Assembly (NCBI GenBank): GCA_031257415.1
Contig: JAIROR010000064.1
Location: 1-9,399 of the forward strand
DNA: 9,399 bases
Direction: 5' to 3'
DNA from: Holosporales bacterium
GTDB taxonomy: Bacteria > Pseudomonadota > Alphaproteobacteria > RUG11792
Numbering within the stretch: position 1 is the first letter of the stretch; the number at the start of each line of letters is the position of its first letter. Below, piece after piece: positions 1 through 7,300 of this stretch. The position numbers and the translations under genes were made by a program. Below the pieces are notes generated by a model. It was not told where the DNA came from, ran no database searches, and worked only from the letters and a program-made list of their open reading frames with translations.

Positions 1-40
1 AAATATTTGATAGAAGAGTATATCTGAGCGCAGTAAACAT
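1..40 (-). other. Possible outward-facing start of a gene, cut by the window edge
   Basis: Read on the - strand from an ATG at 40-38, the frame is open to the window edge and begins MFTALRYTLLSN. The mirrored arm on the right gives the same peptide start. The ATG directly follows AAGGTG, which is too close to be a comfortable ribosome binding site. The protein family cannot be told from about 13 residues; it could also be chance. Confidence 0.2.
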
Positions 41-98
41 CACCTTACCGTAAAAGATTAAGTCGCCCCCGCCACCCTCATTCTTTCAGTATCTCATA
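3..98. repeat. Left arm of a perfect 96-bp terminal inverted repeat
   Basis: Bases 3-98 are identical, without mismatch, to the reverse complement of 9304-9399. Beyond position 98 the two arms diverge but stay recognisably related, because both are the 5' part of the same repeat family. The arm holds a GC-rich block (GTCGCCCCCGCCACC, 62-76) inside otherwise AT-rich DNA. Because the repeat reaches both window edges, it may be the border of a multi-copy element at which an assembly stopped, the end of an invertible or composite element, or a true replicon end. The sequence alone cannot decide. Confidence 0.95.
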
Positions 99-104
99 AA
101 GGAG

Positions 105-119
105 TTAATAAATGGTTAA
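105..119. promoter_or_regulatory. CtrA-box-like site in unit A
   Basis: TTAA, seven bases, TTAA: this is the established CtrA geometry TTAA-N7-TTAA(C). Read on the - strand it ends TTAAC and is followed after 11 nt by GATACT, a plausible -10 element. That spacing is the same in all three repeat units, although the seven-base spacer inside the box differs from B and C. A CtrA-dependent promoter facing left, out of the window, is one reading. Function is inferred; TTAA is common in AT-rich DNA. Confidence 0.45.
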
Positions 120-284
120 GGTTGTGGAAATTTTTGAAAGATTGTGAAAAAACAAACAATCTTTGTGATTGAAGTTTCCAAAAGTAATCCGAAGAAGAAA
201 AAAGATAATCTCATAAAATCGACCCAGGAGCCGTCTCCGGTCGATTTCATTCCAAATACCCACTTTAAAAGCGAATGCTTTTAA
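112..284 (+). pseudogene. Repeat-encoded small peptide frame, probably frameshifted
   Basis: An ATG at 112 has a good ribosome binding site (AAGGAG, 99-104, 7 nt away) but runs only 11 codons, MVKVVEIFERL, to TGA at 145-147. The adjoining frame, from GTG at 144 to TAA at 282-284, codes 46 residues (begins VKKQTIFVIEVSK) and ends VDFIPNTHFKSECF. The same last nine residues end the small frame of unit C on the other side of the window. A one-base shift near 130-144 would join the two parts into one peptide of about 57 residues. This looks like a decayed or frameshifted copy of a repeat-borne small gene. It could instead be non-coding repeat DNA that happens to be open. Confidence 0.3.
137..164 (+). 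repeat. 9-bp stem-loop in unit A
   Basis: AAAGATTGT (137-145) and ACAATCTTT (156-164) are exact inverted complements around a 10-nt A-rich loop. No T-run follows, so it is not a standard terminator. Unit B holds the same two 9-mers, in the opposite order and 39 nt apart, so the pairing potential is conserved while the arrangement is not. Confidence 0.6.
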
Positions 285-287
285 AGT
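262..287. repeat. Perfect palindrome overlapping the small frame's stop codon (unit A)
   Basis: The arms are ACTTTAAAAGC and GCTTTTAAAGT, 11 bp with no mismatch, around the loop GAAT. The stop codon TAA of the small frame is inside the right arm, and TTT follows directly, so on the + strand it could act as a weak terminator. An identical copy lies at 9142-9167 in the other orientation. Confidence 0.9.
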
Positions 288-293
288 TTTATA

Positions 294-326
294 GTGCCGG
301 CTTCAGTTGATTTCGTTCCAAATTAG
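294..326 (+). repeat. In-frame degenerate second copy of the small frame's C-terminus
   Basis: Bases 297-323 match 231-257 at 22 of 27 positions, 66 bp (22 codons) apart and in the same reading frame. The first copy reads PSPVDFIPN before the palindrome. The second reads PASVDFVPN and then stops at TAG. Most differences keep the amino acid or change it conservatively, which fits an originally coding repeat with the palindrome between the two copies. Confidence 0.55.
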
Positions 327-390
327 AACTGATTCAGTCCCTGGGGGCTCCCGATTCGTTTCAAAACATATGACTCATGCAAGTTTGTCC

Positions 391-419
391 TTGTCATTCG
401 CCCGGCTTTTTGCTTAAAT
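391..419 (+). promoter_or_regulatory. Candidate sigma-70-type promoter for pepA
   Basis: TTGTCA (391-396, five of six to TTGACA), a 17-bp spacer and TTAAAT (414-419, four of six to TATAAT). Transcription would begin near 426, about 30 nt before the pepA ATG. It lies just past the repeat unit. The site is found by eye and the -10 match is modest. Confidence 0.4.
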
Positions 420-455
420 TACCAGGGTGAGCATTTTATTCCCCGTGTGATCTCG

Positions 456-1922
456 ATGGAAGTTGTTTTTTTGGAATCCATAAAGTCTTTTGACTATAGC
501 GTAGTTATTATTGTAGTTCATGACCAAAATACTGATTTTGTTATGAAGAAATTGCGAGAAATTACCAAATTGTCGCCCAAAATCGATGATCTGATAGATG
601 GTTTAAAATACAAAGAAAATAGTTCGTTTGATCTTCAGATCAACAACAAATTTGTTAAATTTATTGTTATTGGAGCTGGACCAAGGGAATTGGTAACGAG
701 GGCTTCAGTCGAAAAGCTCGGAGGATATATACATGACGCTGTATTTTCGTCTATCCATAAGGCAGCGGAGAAGGTCCTTTTGATAAACAGCACAGAGGCC
801 GTCGTAGAAGATTCCGCCGCCCTCTTGGCTTCCGGGATTTCGCTAAAATCATGGGCATTTGATAAGTATAAGGCCGAGAAAAACCAAAAGAAAATACCCT
901 CTATTGATTGCATGACGTCATATGAAGAGATGAATAGACGCGCGTATTCTCGCCTCGAATTAATAAATAACTCAGTCTTCTACGTGAGAAATTTGGTAAC
1001 TGAGCCAGCGAATATTATGACTCCAGATGCAGTACTAGAGGCAGCCATGGAGCTTGGCAAATATGGGGTGAAAGTCAATTACCTAACCAAAAAAGATATG
1101 GAAAAGCTCGGCATGAACGCACTGCTAGGTGTTGCCAGTGGAAGTGATCTGCCTCCATATTTGGTCTCCATGGAGTATAGAACAGATAAAAGTAGGCCAG
1201 CGATTGCACTTATTGGCAAGGGTGTGACTTTTGATTCCGGTGGAATTTGTTTGAAGCCAAGCAAGAATATGGCCGAAATGAAGGGAGACATGACGGGGGC
1301 AGCAATTGTCATGGGAACAATTATGAGCGTTGCCTCCCAAAAGTTGGAGGCCAATGTCGTCGGAATTATTGGAGTCGTCGAGAATATGATATCAGGAAGG
1401 GCGCAAAGACCCGGGGATGTAGTAGTTTCAATGTCCGGAAAGACAATCGAAGTCGATAATACAGATGCAGAAGGAAGATTGGTCCTCGCTGACGTCCTGT
1501 GGTATGCGCAGGAGAAATTCTCTCTGGATGTTGTTATCGACGTCGCAACGTTAACGGGAGCTATCCAGGTGGCCCTCGGTCACGAATTCGCAGGCCTCAT
1601 GTCTAATTCAAAAATGCTTTCGAATAATCTCATCGAATCCGGCATAAAAGTCGGAGAGAAACTGTGGGAGCTTCCTCTCCATCCGTCATATGAAGAAGAT
1701 ATAAAATCCGATATCGCAGATGTAAGAAATGTTGGTGGTGGCAGAGGGGCAGGAAGCATCACCGCAGCAATGTTTCTGAAGCAATTCATCAAAGATGACA
1801 TCAAATGGGCTCATATCGATGTAGCGGCCACTGAATGGGATTCCAGAAGCAGGGCCCTTTCGAAAAGCGGGGCGACTGGATTCGGAGTTAGATTGCTCGC
1901 AGATTTCGTGGCCAAATACTAG
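456..1922 (+). CDS. pepA: Leucyl aminopeptidase (M17 / PepA family)
   Basis: Cytosolic two-metal aminopeptidase that removes N-terminal residues, leucine preferred, from peptides; the family works as a hexamer. Numbered from the in-frame GTG at 447, the N-terminal M17 domain covers about residues 1-160 and the catalytic domain about 175-491. The metal and active-site residues are all visible: K258, D263 and K270 in GKGVTFDSGGICLK, D281, then D340, E342 and R344 in the family signature NTDAEGRL. They sit at a constant offset of 12 from E. coli K270, D275, K282, D293, D352, E354 and R356. Length is normal for the family. I prefer ATG 456 (488 aa); GTG 447 gives 491 aa. Neither has a clear ribosome binding site. 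It stands 236 nt before tssK and is probably a separate transcription unit. Its closeness to T6SS genes need not mean a shared function. Confidence 0.96.
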   Translation: MEVVFLESIKSFDYSVVIIVVHDQNTDFVMKKLREITKLSPKIDDLIDGLKYKENSSFDLQINNKFVKFIVIGAGPRELVTRASVEKLGGYIHDAVFSSIHKAAEKVLLINSTEAVVEDSAALLASGISLKSWAFDKYKAEKNQKKIPSIDCMTSYEEMNRRAYSRLELINNSVFYVRNLVTEPANIMTPDAVLEAAMELGKYGVKVNYLTKKDMEKLGMNALLGVASGSDLPPYLVSMEYRTDKSRPAIALIGKGVTFDSGGICLKPSKNMAEMKGDMTGAAIVMGTIMSVASQKLEANVVGIIGVVENMISGRAQRPGDVVVSMSGKTIEVDNTDAEGRLVLADVLWYAQEKFSLDVVIDVATLTGAIQVALGHEFAGLMSNSKMLSNNLIESGIKVGEKLWELPLHPSYEEDIKSDIADVRNVGGGRGAGSITAAMFLKQFIKDDIKWAHIDVAATEWDSRSRALSKSGATGFGVRLLADFVAKY

Positions 1923-2158
1923 AGTATTTGTGAAGCATTATTCAACGGCCTCTATTGACATATTGTCCGCGCTCGCCCCTATAAACTATCGCGCGGGCGG
2001 TGTTATTAAATGAATGCCTCCCGCAAGCTTTCGCAGGTATATTTATTTCGTGTTACGCAAAACCGGTGCATAGCTGGAATTCTATATGATTTTGAAGCAT
2101 AATATTATAAAATCTGTTTATTGCAAGACCAATTATAGCAGTTTCTAAAAAAAATATA
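1923..2158. other. Intergenic spacer between pepA and tssK
   Basis: No gene is seen. A GC-rich inverted pair, CCGCGC (1967-1972) and GCGCGG (1991-1996), flanks an 18-nt loop and could form a hairpin after pepA, but no T-run follows, so a terminator is doubtful. CATAAT at 2098-2103 could be a -10 element for tssK, but the -35 position is poor. The last 12 nt before tssK are nearly all A and T, without a ribosome binding site. Confidence 0.5.
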
Positions 2159-3541
2159 ATGGCAGGAGCAACGATCAAAAAAACATCTCCAATCCCACTA
2201 GATATAAATTGGCATGAGGGGATGCTCCTTTCGCAGCATCATTTTCAGCAGAATGACCTGCGAAATGCGCAAATTCTTGCCAACCAGATTAAATTGCTTT
2301 CATCTTTCCATTTTGGGGTCAGGCACCTTAGATTCGACCAGGTGACCCTTGCAGATGGTCTATACAAGATCTATGAAATGGAGGCTGTTTTCCCTGACGG
2401 GCTGATATTCAGCTATTTCCCCGGAGAGACTCACAACGACTTGCGCCCTCTCGAAATAGATGCCAAATCCGTCATGAAGGATGACGAAAATGAAATAACG
2501 GTTTACATAGTGATCGCGGAAAGCCAGGATGGAACATCTCCAATCCTTTCCAATCCGGCTCGCTATTATTCTGTCGATGGAACATATATCAAAGACGACA
2601 ACATTCTTGACAATGAGGTTAAAATCCCGAGGCTTTTCCCCGCTGCTTTCCTAAACGCTCGGGAGATTCCAGATTTTTGCGTCGGTTTTCCGCTGACAAA
2701 GATAATCCGCTTAGATGGAGTATACCAGGTTAAAAACTGGACTCCTCCGTGCTTTTTCATAGCAAAGACTTTCCCAATGTGGAACAGGGCCTTGAAGCTC
2801 ACCCTATCGATCAGAGAAAAGGCGACCTTCTTATCTGATAAACTCAAAAATCAGACAGGAAGCGCAAATGCAGTTACTGGAACAGAGCAGATCCTCAAAC
2901 AGTTACTCATGGTTTTGCCAAAGTTGGAAGCACTCGTATACAGCGATCAGATAAGGCCATATGACTTATACGAAGAGCTCGCCTACGTCCTTGGAATGGT
3001 GTCAGTTATCAGACCAACTGAGATGATACCTGTAATGCATCCATACAATCACTATGACATAGATGCCTCCATATATCAGATAGTCTCCTTAATCGAACAC
3101 TACATAGCGACAATAGATAAGGGCTTTACGACAATTGTCACTAATAAAAAGGATAGGTTTTTCTTCCACAAGATAACAGAAAAGGACATAGACTTATGCA
3201 AAAAATATAATAAAAAAATATATATTGGCGTGAAAGGAGTGAATAGAACAGCGTATCACGATACGGAAATCTGGATGAATAACGCAATAATAGTATCGGA
3301 TTTTGCTATTGAAGACGTGCGAGAAAGGAGGGTTAAAGGAGCCAAGCGCACAGTTGCCTCCGAGGATATGATTTCTAAAATTATGCCAGGAAGCGGAGTT
3401 ATGCTATTTGAGGTTACGATCAACAGCGAGTACATTAGAAGTGATCAGAACTTGCATATATTCAATCCGGGAGATACGTCTGAAACGAGACCGCTCGAAA
3501 TAATGCTGTATATTCCAAATGAAAGCAAAGGTGGAAAATGA
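2159..3541 (+). CDS. tssK: Type VI secretion system baseplate subunit TssK
   Basis: TssK (VasE/ImpJ family) is a cytoplasmic trimer that links the T6SS baseplate wedges (TssF, TssG, TssE) to the membrane complex through TssL and TssM. The N-terminal family hallmark is clear at residues 18-33, WHEGMLLSQHHFQQND, close to the usual 'W-EGM-L-PQHFQQ-D' form. The 460-residue length is usual. An N-terminal beta domain, a helical middle (about 220-300) and a C-terminal docking domain fit the known fold, though I can only infer the borders. The start has no ribosome binding site, only an A-rich stretch, but the hallmark sits at the normal distance from this ATG. Its stop overlaps the tssL start in ATGA, so the two are very likely translationally coupled. 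Identity is sure; divergence from classical TssK is considerable outside the N-terminus. Confidence 0.95.
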   Translation: MAGATIKKTSPIPLDINWHEGMLLSQHHFQQNDLRNAQILANQIKLLSSFHFGVRHLRFDQVTLADGLYKIYEMEAVFPDGLIFSYFPGETHNDLRPLEIDAKSVMKDDENEITVYIVIAESQDGTSPILSNPARYYSVDGTYIKDDNILDNEVKIPRLFPAAFLNAREIPDFCVGFPLTKIIRLDGVYQVKNWTPPCFFIAKTFPMWNRALKLTLSIREKATFLSDKLKNQTGSANAVTGTEQILKQLLMVLPKLEALVYSDQIRPYDLYEELAYVLGMVSVIRPTEMIPVMHPYNHYDIDASIYQIVSLIEHYIATIDKGFTTIVTNKKDRFFFHKITEKDIDLCKKYNKKIYIGVKGVNRTAYHDTEIWMNNAIIVSDFAIEDVRERRVKGAKRTVASEDMISKIMPGSGVMLFEVTINSEYIRSDQNLHIFNPGDTSETRPLEIMLYIPNESKGGK

Positions 3542-4368
3542 ATACTCAGTTTAAAGCTAGCGCAAGTCCAATTGTTCATGGGTTTCAAGCGTTTTACTAC
3601 GAGCTGCTCAAACAAAAAGAAATTTGTCTCAGTCAGTTCTTCACAGAAGAAAGCGTCGATCCGGCGGATGTCATTGATAGTGACGATTCCGTAAGCATCC
3701 CCAGCAAAGGCTCGCTTGAAGTCGAAGCCACTATAGTTAAAGTACAAAAAAAATTGATCTCTTCAATAGACAAGATCTTCGAAGTTATTTCGAGTAGATC
3801 GCGCCTGGGAAGCAAGAAGATAGATGAGGTGAAGTATATCATAACCGTTCTGGCAGATGAAATATTCATCAATATGAAATGGGAAGGAGCCAAATTCTGG
3901 AGATTCTCCCTTCTAGAAAAACAAATATTCCAATCTGAAGTAGCTGGCGAAAAGTTCTTTGCAATGCTAGATGAGTTTCTTTCCAACATGAACAATATCC
4001 AGGAAGAAATGGCCTTTCTATACCTAATGGCAATTAGCTTGGGATTCAAAGGGAAATACAGAGGACAAGAAGATATGCCTGAATACATATCATGGTATAA
4101 AGATCGCCTGTATTCTATTCTGCACAACAAGCCGTCTCGTCTTTTTTACCCCGGTAGGCAGAATATGATTAACCAATGCTATGAACACACGTTTATGGAT
4201 CACGACAAAAAAGAGATTCCAGATACGAGATTTTGGAGCATATGTATCATGGCCATTGTTACAGCGTATATAGCTGTTTCATTTGCAGTCTGGTTTGGAA
4301 TTACCAACGAAATAAACGACGTTTTGAAACATATAGCAGAGCAGATCAGAAGTGGACCATTGATATAG
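3538..4368 (+). CDS. tssL: Type VI secretion system inner-membrane protein TssL (DotU/IcmH family)
   Basis: TssL is a C-tail-anchored inner-membrane protein with a cytoplasmic helical domain that recruits TssK and the baseplate and partners TssM. The DotU hallmarks are present: LADEIFINMKWEG at residues 105-117, the SLLEKQIFQSEVAGEKFF block at 124-141, and LGFKGKYRG at 168-176. One membrane segment is evident at about 233-254 (WSICIMAIVTAYIAVSFAVWFG), followed by only about 22 residues. There is thus no peptidoglycan-binding (OmpA- or SPOR-like) domain of the kind some TssL proteins carry; TssM or an unseen protein would have to provide cell-wall anchoring. GGTGG just before the ATG may serve as the ribosome binding site within tssK. 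At 276 residues the length is normal for the short form. Confidence 0.94.
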   Translation: MNTQFKASASPIVHGFQAFYYELLKQKEICLSQFFTEESVDPADVIDSDDSVSIPSKGSLEVEATIVKVQKKLISSIDKIFEVISSRSRLGSKKIDEVKYIITVLADEIFINMKWEGAKFWRFSLLEKQIFQSEVAGEKFFAMLDEFLSNMNNIQEEMAFLYLMAISLGFKGKYRGQEDMPEYISWYKDRLYSILHNKPSRLFYPGRQNMINQCYEHTFMDHDKKEIPDTRFWSICIMAIVTAYIAVSFAVWFGITNEINDVLKHIAEQIRSGPLI

Positions 4369-4392
4369 GGAGTACCCGTGTAAGGATCAAAG

Positions 4393-7300
4393 ATGGCAAT
4401 ACCTTTTGTAGAAAGTCTGATAGAAAAAGTCGTTGGGTCGTTTCCTTTGGTTATTGGGATCGTGCTTGCTGCTGCTTTTATATCAATGCTTGTGGTTACG
4501 ATATGGACTCTAATCTCAATAAGAAAAGCCGAGAAAAAGCCACAGAAACCGGAGTTCCCACCGTCCTCCGACAAAAAGGTAGAGGATTTTTTACCAAAGG
4601 ACGCTATATACGACATGGGGACCAGATCGCCCTTTTACCTTGGTGAACACATTAATAAATTTCTAATTATCAATGGCCTCCTAAACGTTAATAATGTGGT
4701 TCGCTCTTTCTTCAAGGCCATGGACTTTATGAAGAAATCTATCGGTTCCGGATACAAATACAAAATGCCATGGTTCATGATCGTAGGAACAACTGGAGCA
4801 GGCAAATCTTCGCTCATCTCCGGATTTACTTATGATGAGGTTTCAGAAGAAGAAGAGAAAAAAGCGGAGTGTGCATGGTGGTTCCTCAAAAATGGAGTTA
4901 TGCTCGACATAAGCGGCGACGTTTTTATGACGGACAACGGCGAAAAAGCAGATGAAAAGAGTTGGCGCATGGTGCTCGAAATGCTTGTTAGGTATAGATC
5001 TGCCAAGCCTCTGAATGGAATAATCTTGACTATCCCAGCAACAGAATTATATGGGAAAAACAAATTATCAATAGAGGAAATCAAAAGAAGAGCACAATAT
5101 ATGTCGCGAAAATTGAATTTCGCACAAAACTACATAGGGCTGAAACTGCCGGTATACATCGTTATTACGAAAACAGATATAGTCCCCGGGTTCCAAAGTT
5201 TCTGCTCCGAGATCCCAGTCAGAAACAGAAATAACATGCTTGGTTGGTCGTGCCCATATTCACTTGAATCAGCGTATAGCTCGAAATGGCTAGAAGACGC
5301 TTTTGACTCAGTGGAAGATGAACTAAACGAGATAAGGATGGAAATCTTCTCAGAAAGAGGATCAACTTCGACGCGAGATGGAATATTCGTTTTCCCAAGC
5401 GAATTACTTACTGTTAAAGAGAATCTGAGCCTCTATATCGATACAATATTCCGCACTGGCGCAATGGAAGAGAAATTTTACTTCAGAGGAATGTATTTTA
5501 CAGGAGATAGCAAAATGGTGCCATTGCTGCAATTCAGTGGCTCTGGCAGTGCCGACGATGTAGCAATTCTCGGAACCCCAGATGCAGGACTCAACGAAGA
5601 AGGAAGCTTAACAGCCTCCCTCAAAGCTGAGGAATTTGCCCCTAAAAAGATATTCTTTTTTGAGGATTTGATATTAAAAAAGATCTTTTTGGAGGATGGG
5701 ATCGCCACCCCAATGAGAAACAAGGTATATCAATCAAACAAAGCAATATTTGTGGCCAAGATCTCAACTGCAGCATTCGTTATGATTGGCAGCTATGGTC
5801 TCTTCCATGCAAGAGATCAGCTGAAACTCAACAAAGACAATCTTTATCCATCACTTTTCAAGGTTTCATCAATTATAAAAAACACAGGAACCCTCACGAT
5901 GCAAAACCTCGAAAATAATGGCAACGAAATACTGAGCGAATGCACAACGCAGCTTCTCTCGATGATGCAGCAGCTCAATCAAATTCGATTCTCATCAATT
6001 TTTGTGCCAGCATCATGGATAAGCAACATAAATAAAAATCTGACAGAAACGCTGAGAATTTCATACCAAAGAGTAGTTATCAGAACAATCTATATGAATC
6101 TCATCTTAAAAGCTCGAAACCTCCTTAATCTTAAACCAGACAAATACTCAGAGAATATTGAAGAATTTCTGCTTCCATATAATTCGAAGGAATACATTCT
6201 CCTGAGATCTTTTGTTGAAAGCCTCATAGAATTGGATAGAAATATTAAAAAATTCGACAGCTTAAGAACCTCCGGAGATTCACGCGACCTCGAAGATCTA
6301 GTAGATTATACCTTTCAAGGCTCATTGCCGCAGGAGTTTCTGGAGAACTATGAGCAGTTCAGAAGAATTCTGATGAATACGCCGTTCCCCCCAATAGACC
6401 TCAGCCCGTATAAGAAAGTTGCCTATGATGTATTAATACTCCTTTTTCAGAATTTTATAGATGCAATATTTGAAGATAAATTATCTGGGAATCTGATGTC
6501 TACTTTGAATAATTTTATAGGAAATCTAAATAAGCAAAATATAAGCAGAATTCCGAATTGCGCAAAATTAATAAAATTTTCAAAAGGATTGGCAAAAGCA
6601 GTTAAAGAAATGGGAAAGGAAGGAGAAACTTGGTTGGATAAGGAGGTCTTCGAAGCTGATGAGGAGTATAACAAGTTTCTTGATAATGTCGAAGAATTGT
6701 TCGGCAAGGATCTTGCTCAAAACTTGCTCGATATGACGGCAAGTAGTTTTGAAGACCTAAAAATGAAACTAAAAAGCTTTAATGCACTATTGAAAAGCGA
6801 TATTCCTGGCAATAAACTCAATACCCCCCCAAATAAGGATGAAGAACAAGTTCCCTTATCAAGCGGTATTTTTACAATAGAAAAAGCTATGTCAGCTGTC
6901 GCAGATGAACCGTATATGCAAGAAGCAGGAAAATACAGGCTCGTGACCGATATTCCGGAAGGTAAAATGATGTATTGGGATGATGAGCTCATACAATACG
7001 CATATGAAATCAGCAAAAGATTCGAACAATTTTTTGGCACAGCTGTAAAAGACTTCCCAAGGCCTATACAAGAAGGAATAACTCTCCTCGCTAGGGCAAA
7101 TATGTGCGCTGTCATAGCCGATACAGTAGCAAAAGCACAGAGCTTTGTAGATGTTCCAAGCGCCATGACTGATGAACTTGCTTCCGAAGAATTGCTGCAA
7201 CAACAAGCAGCGGAATTACGAAGTGTTTCCCCAAAGTTTGTTAGTCTTCTCAAATCAATGATCAGTGATAAAGTAAGCGTTGTCTACGGAGATCTCCGGG

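Larger units (their letters stand above)
62..326 (+). repeat. Repeat unit A (left copy of a three-copy repeat family)
   Basis: The unit runs from the GCCACCC block through a TTAA-N7-TTAA box, a hairpin and a small frame to a palindrome. It shares several blocks with the - strand of the right side. One is a perfect 96-bp stretch with unit C. Another is a 32-nt core at 148-179 that matches unit B (9012-9043) at 31 of 32 positions. A third is the ACCCAC-palindrome block at 258-287 shared with unit C (9142-9171). The region has no conventional gene. It resembles non-autonomous, palindrome-bearing repeats of the type seen in Rickettsiales genomes, though I cannot assign it to a named family. Confidence 0.75.

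Noticed and set aside
1..446. tRNA, CRISPR array or riboswitch in the left leader
   Set aside because: No cloverleaf, no regularly spaced direct repeats with unique spacers, and no recognisable aptamer core; the repeats are palindromic units.
1967..1996. GC-rich hairpin after pepA as a rho-independent terminator
   Set aside because: Only six base pairs with an 18-nt loop and no T-run after it.
3633..4130. 165-codon open frame on the - strand inside tssL
   Set aside because: Opposite the DotU hallmark region of tssL and without any recognisable family feature.
4233..4646. 137-codon + strand frame bridging tssL and tssM
   Set aside because: Out of frame with two well-supported genes and overlaps the TssL membrane segment and the TssM start; no ribosome binding site or family feature.
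6717..7253. 178-codon open frame on the - strand inside tssM
   Set aside because: It lies wholly opposite a clearly coding, homologous frame; its serine- and leucine-rich composition is typical of an antisense shadow.
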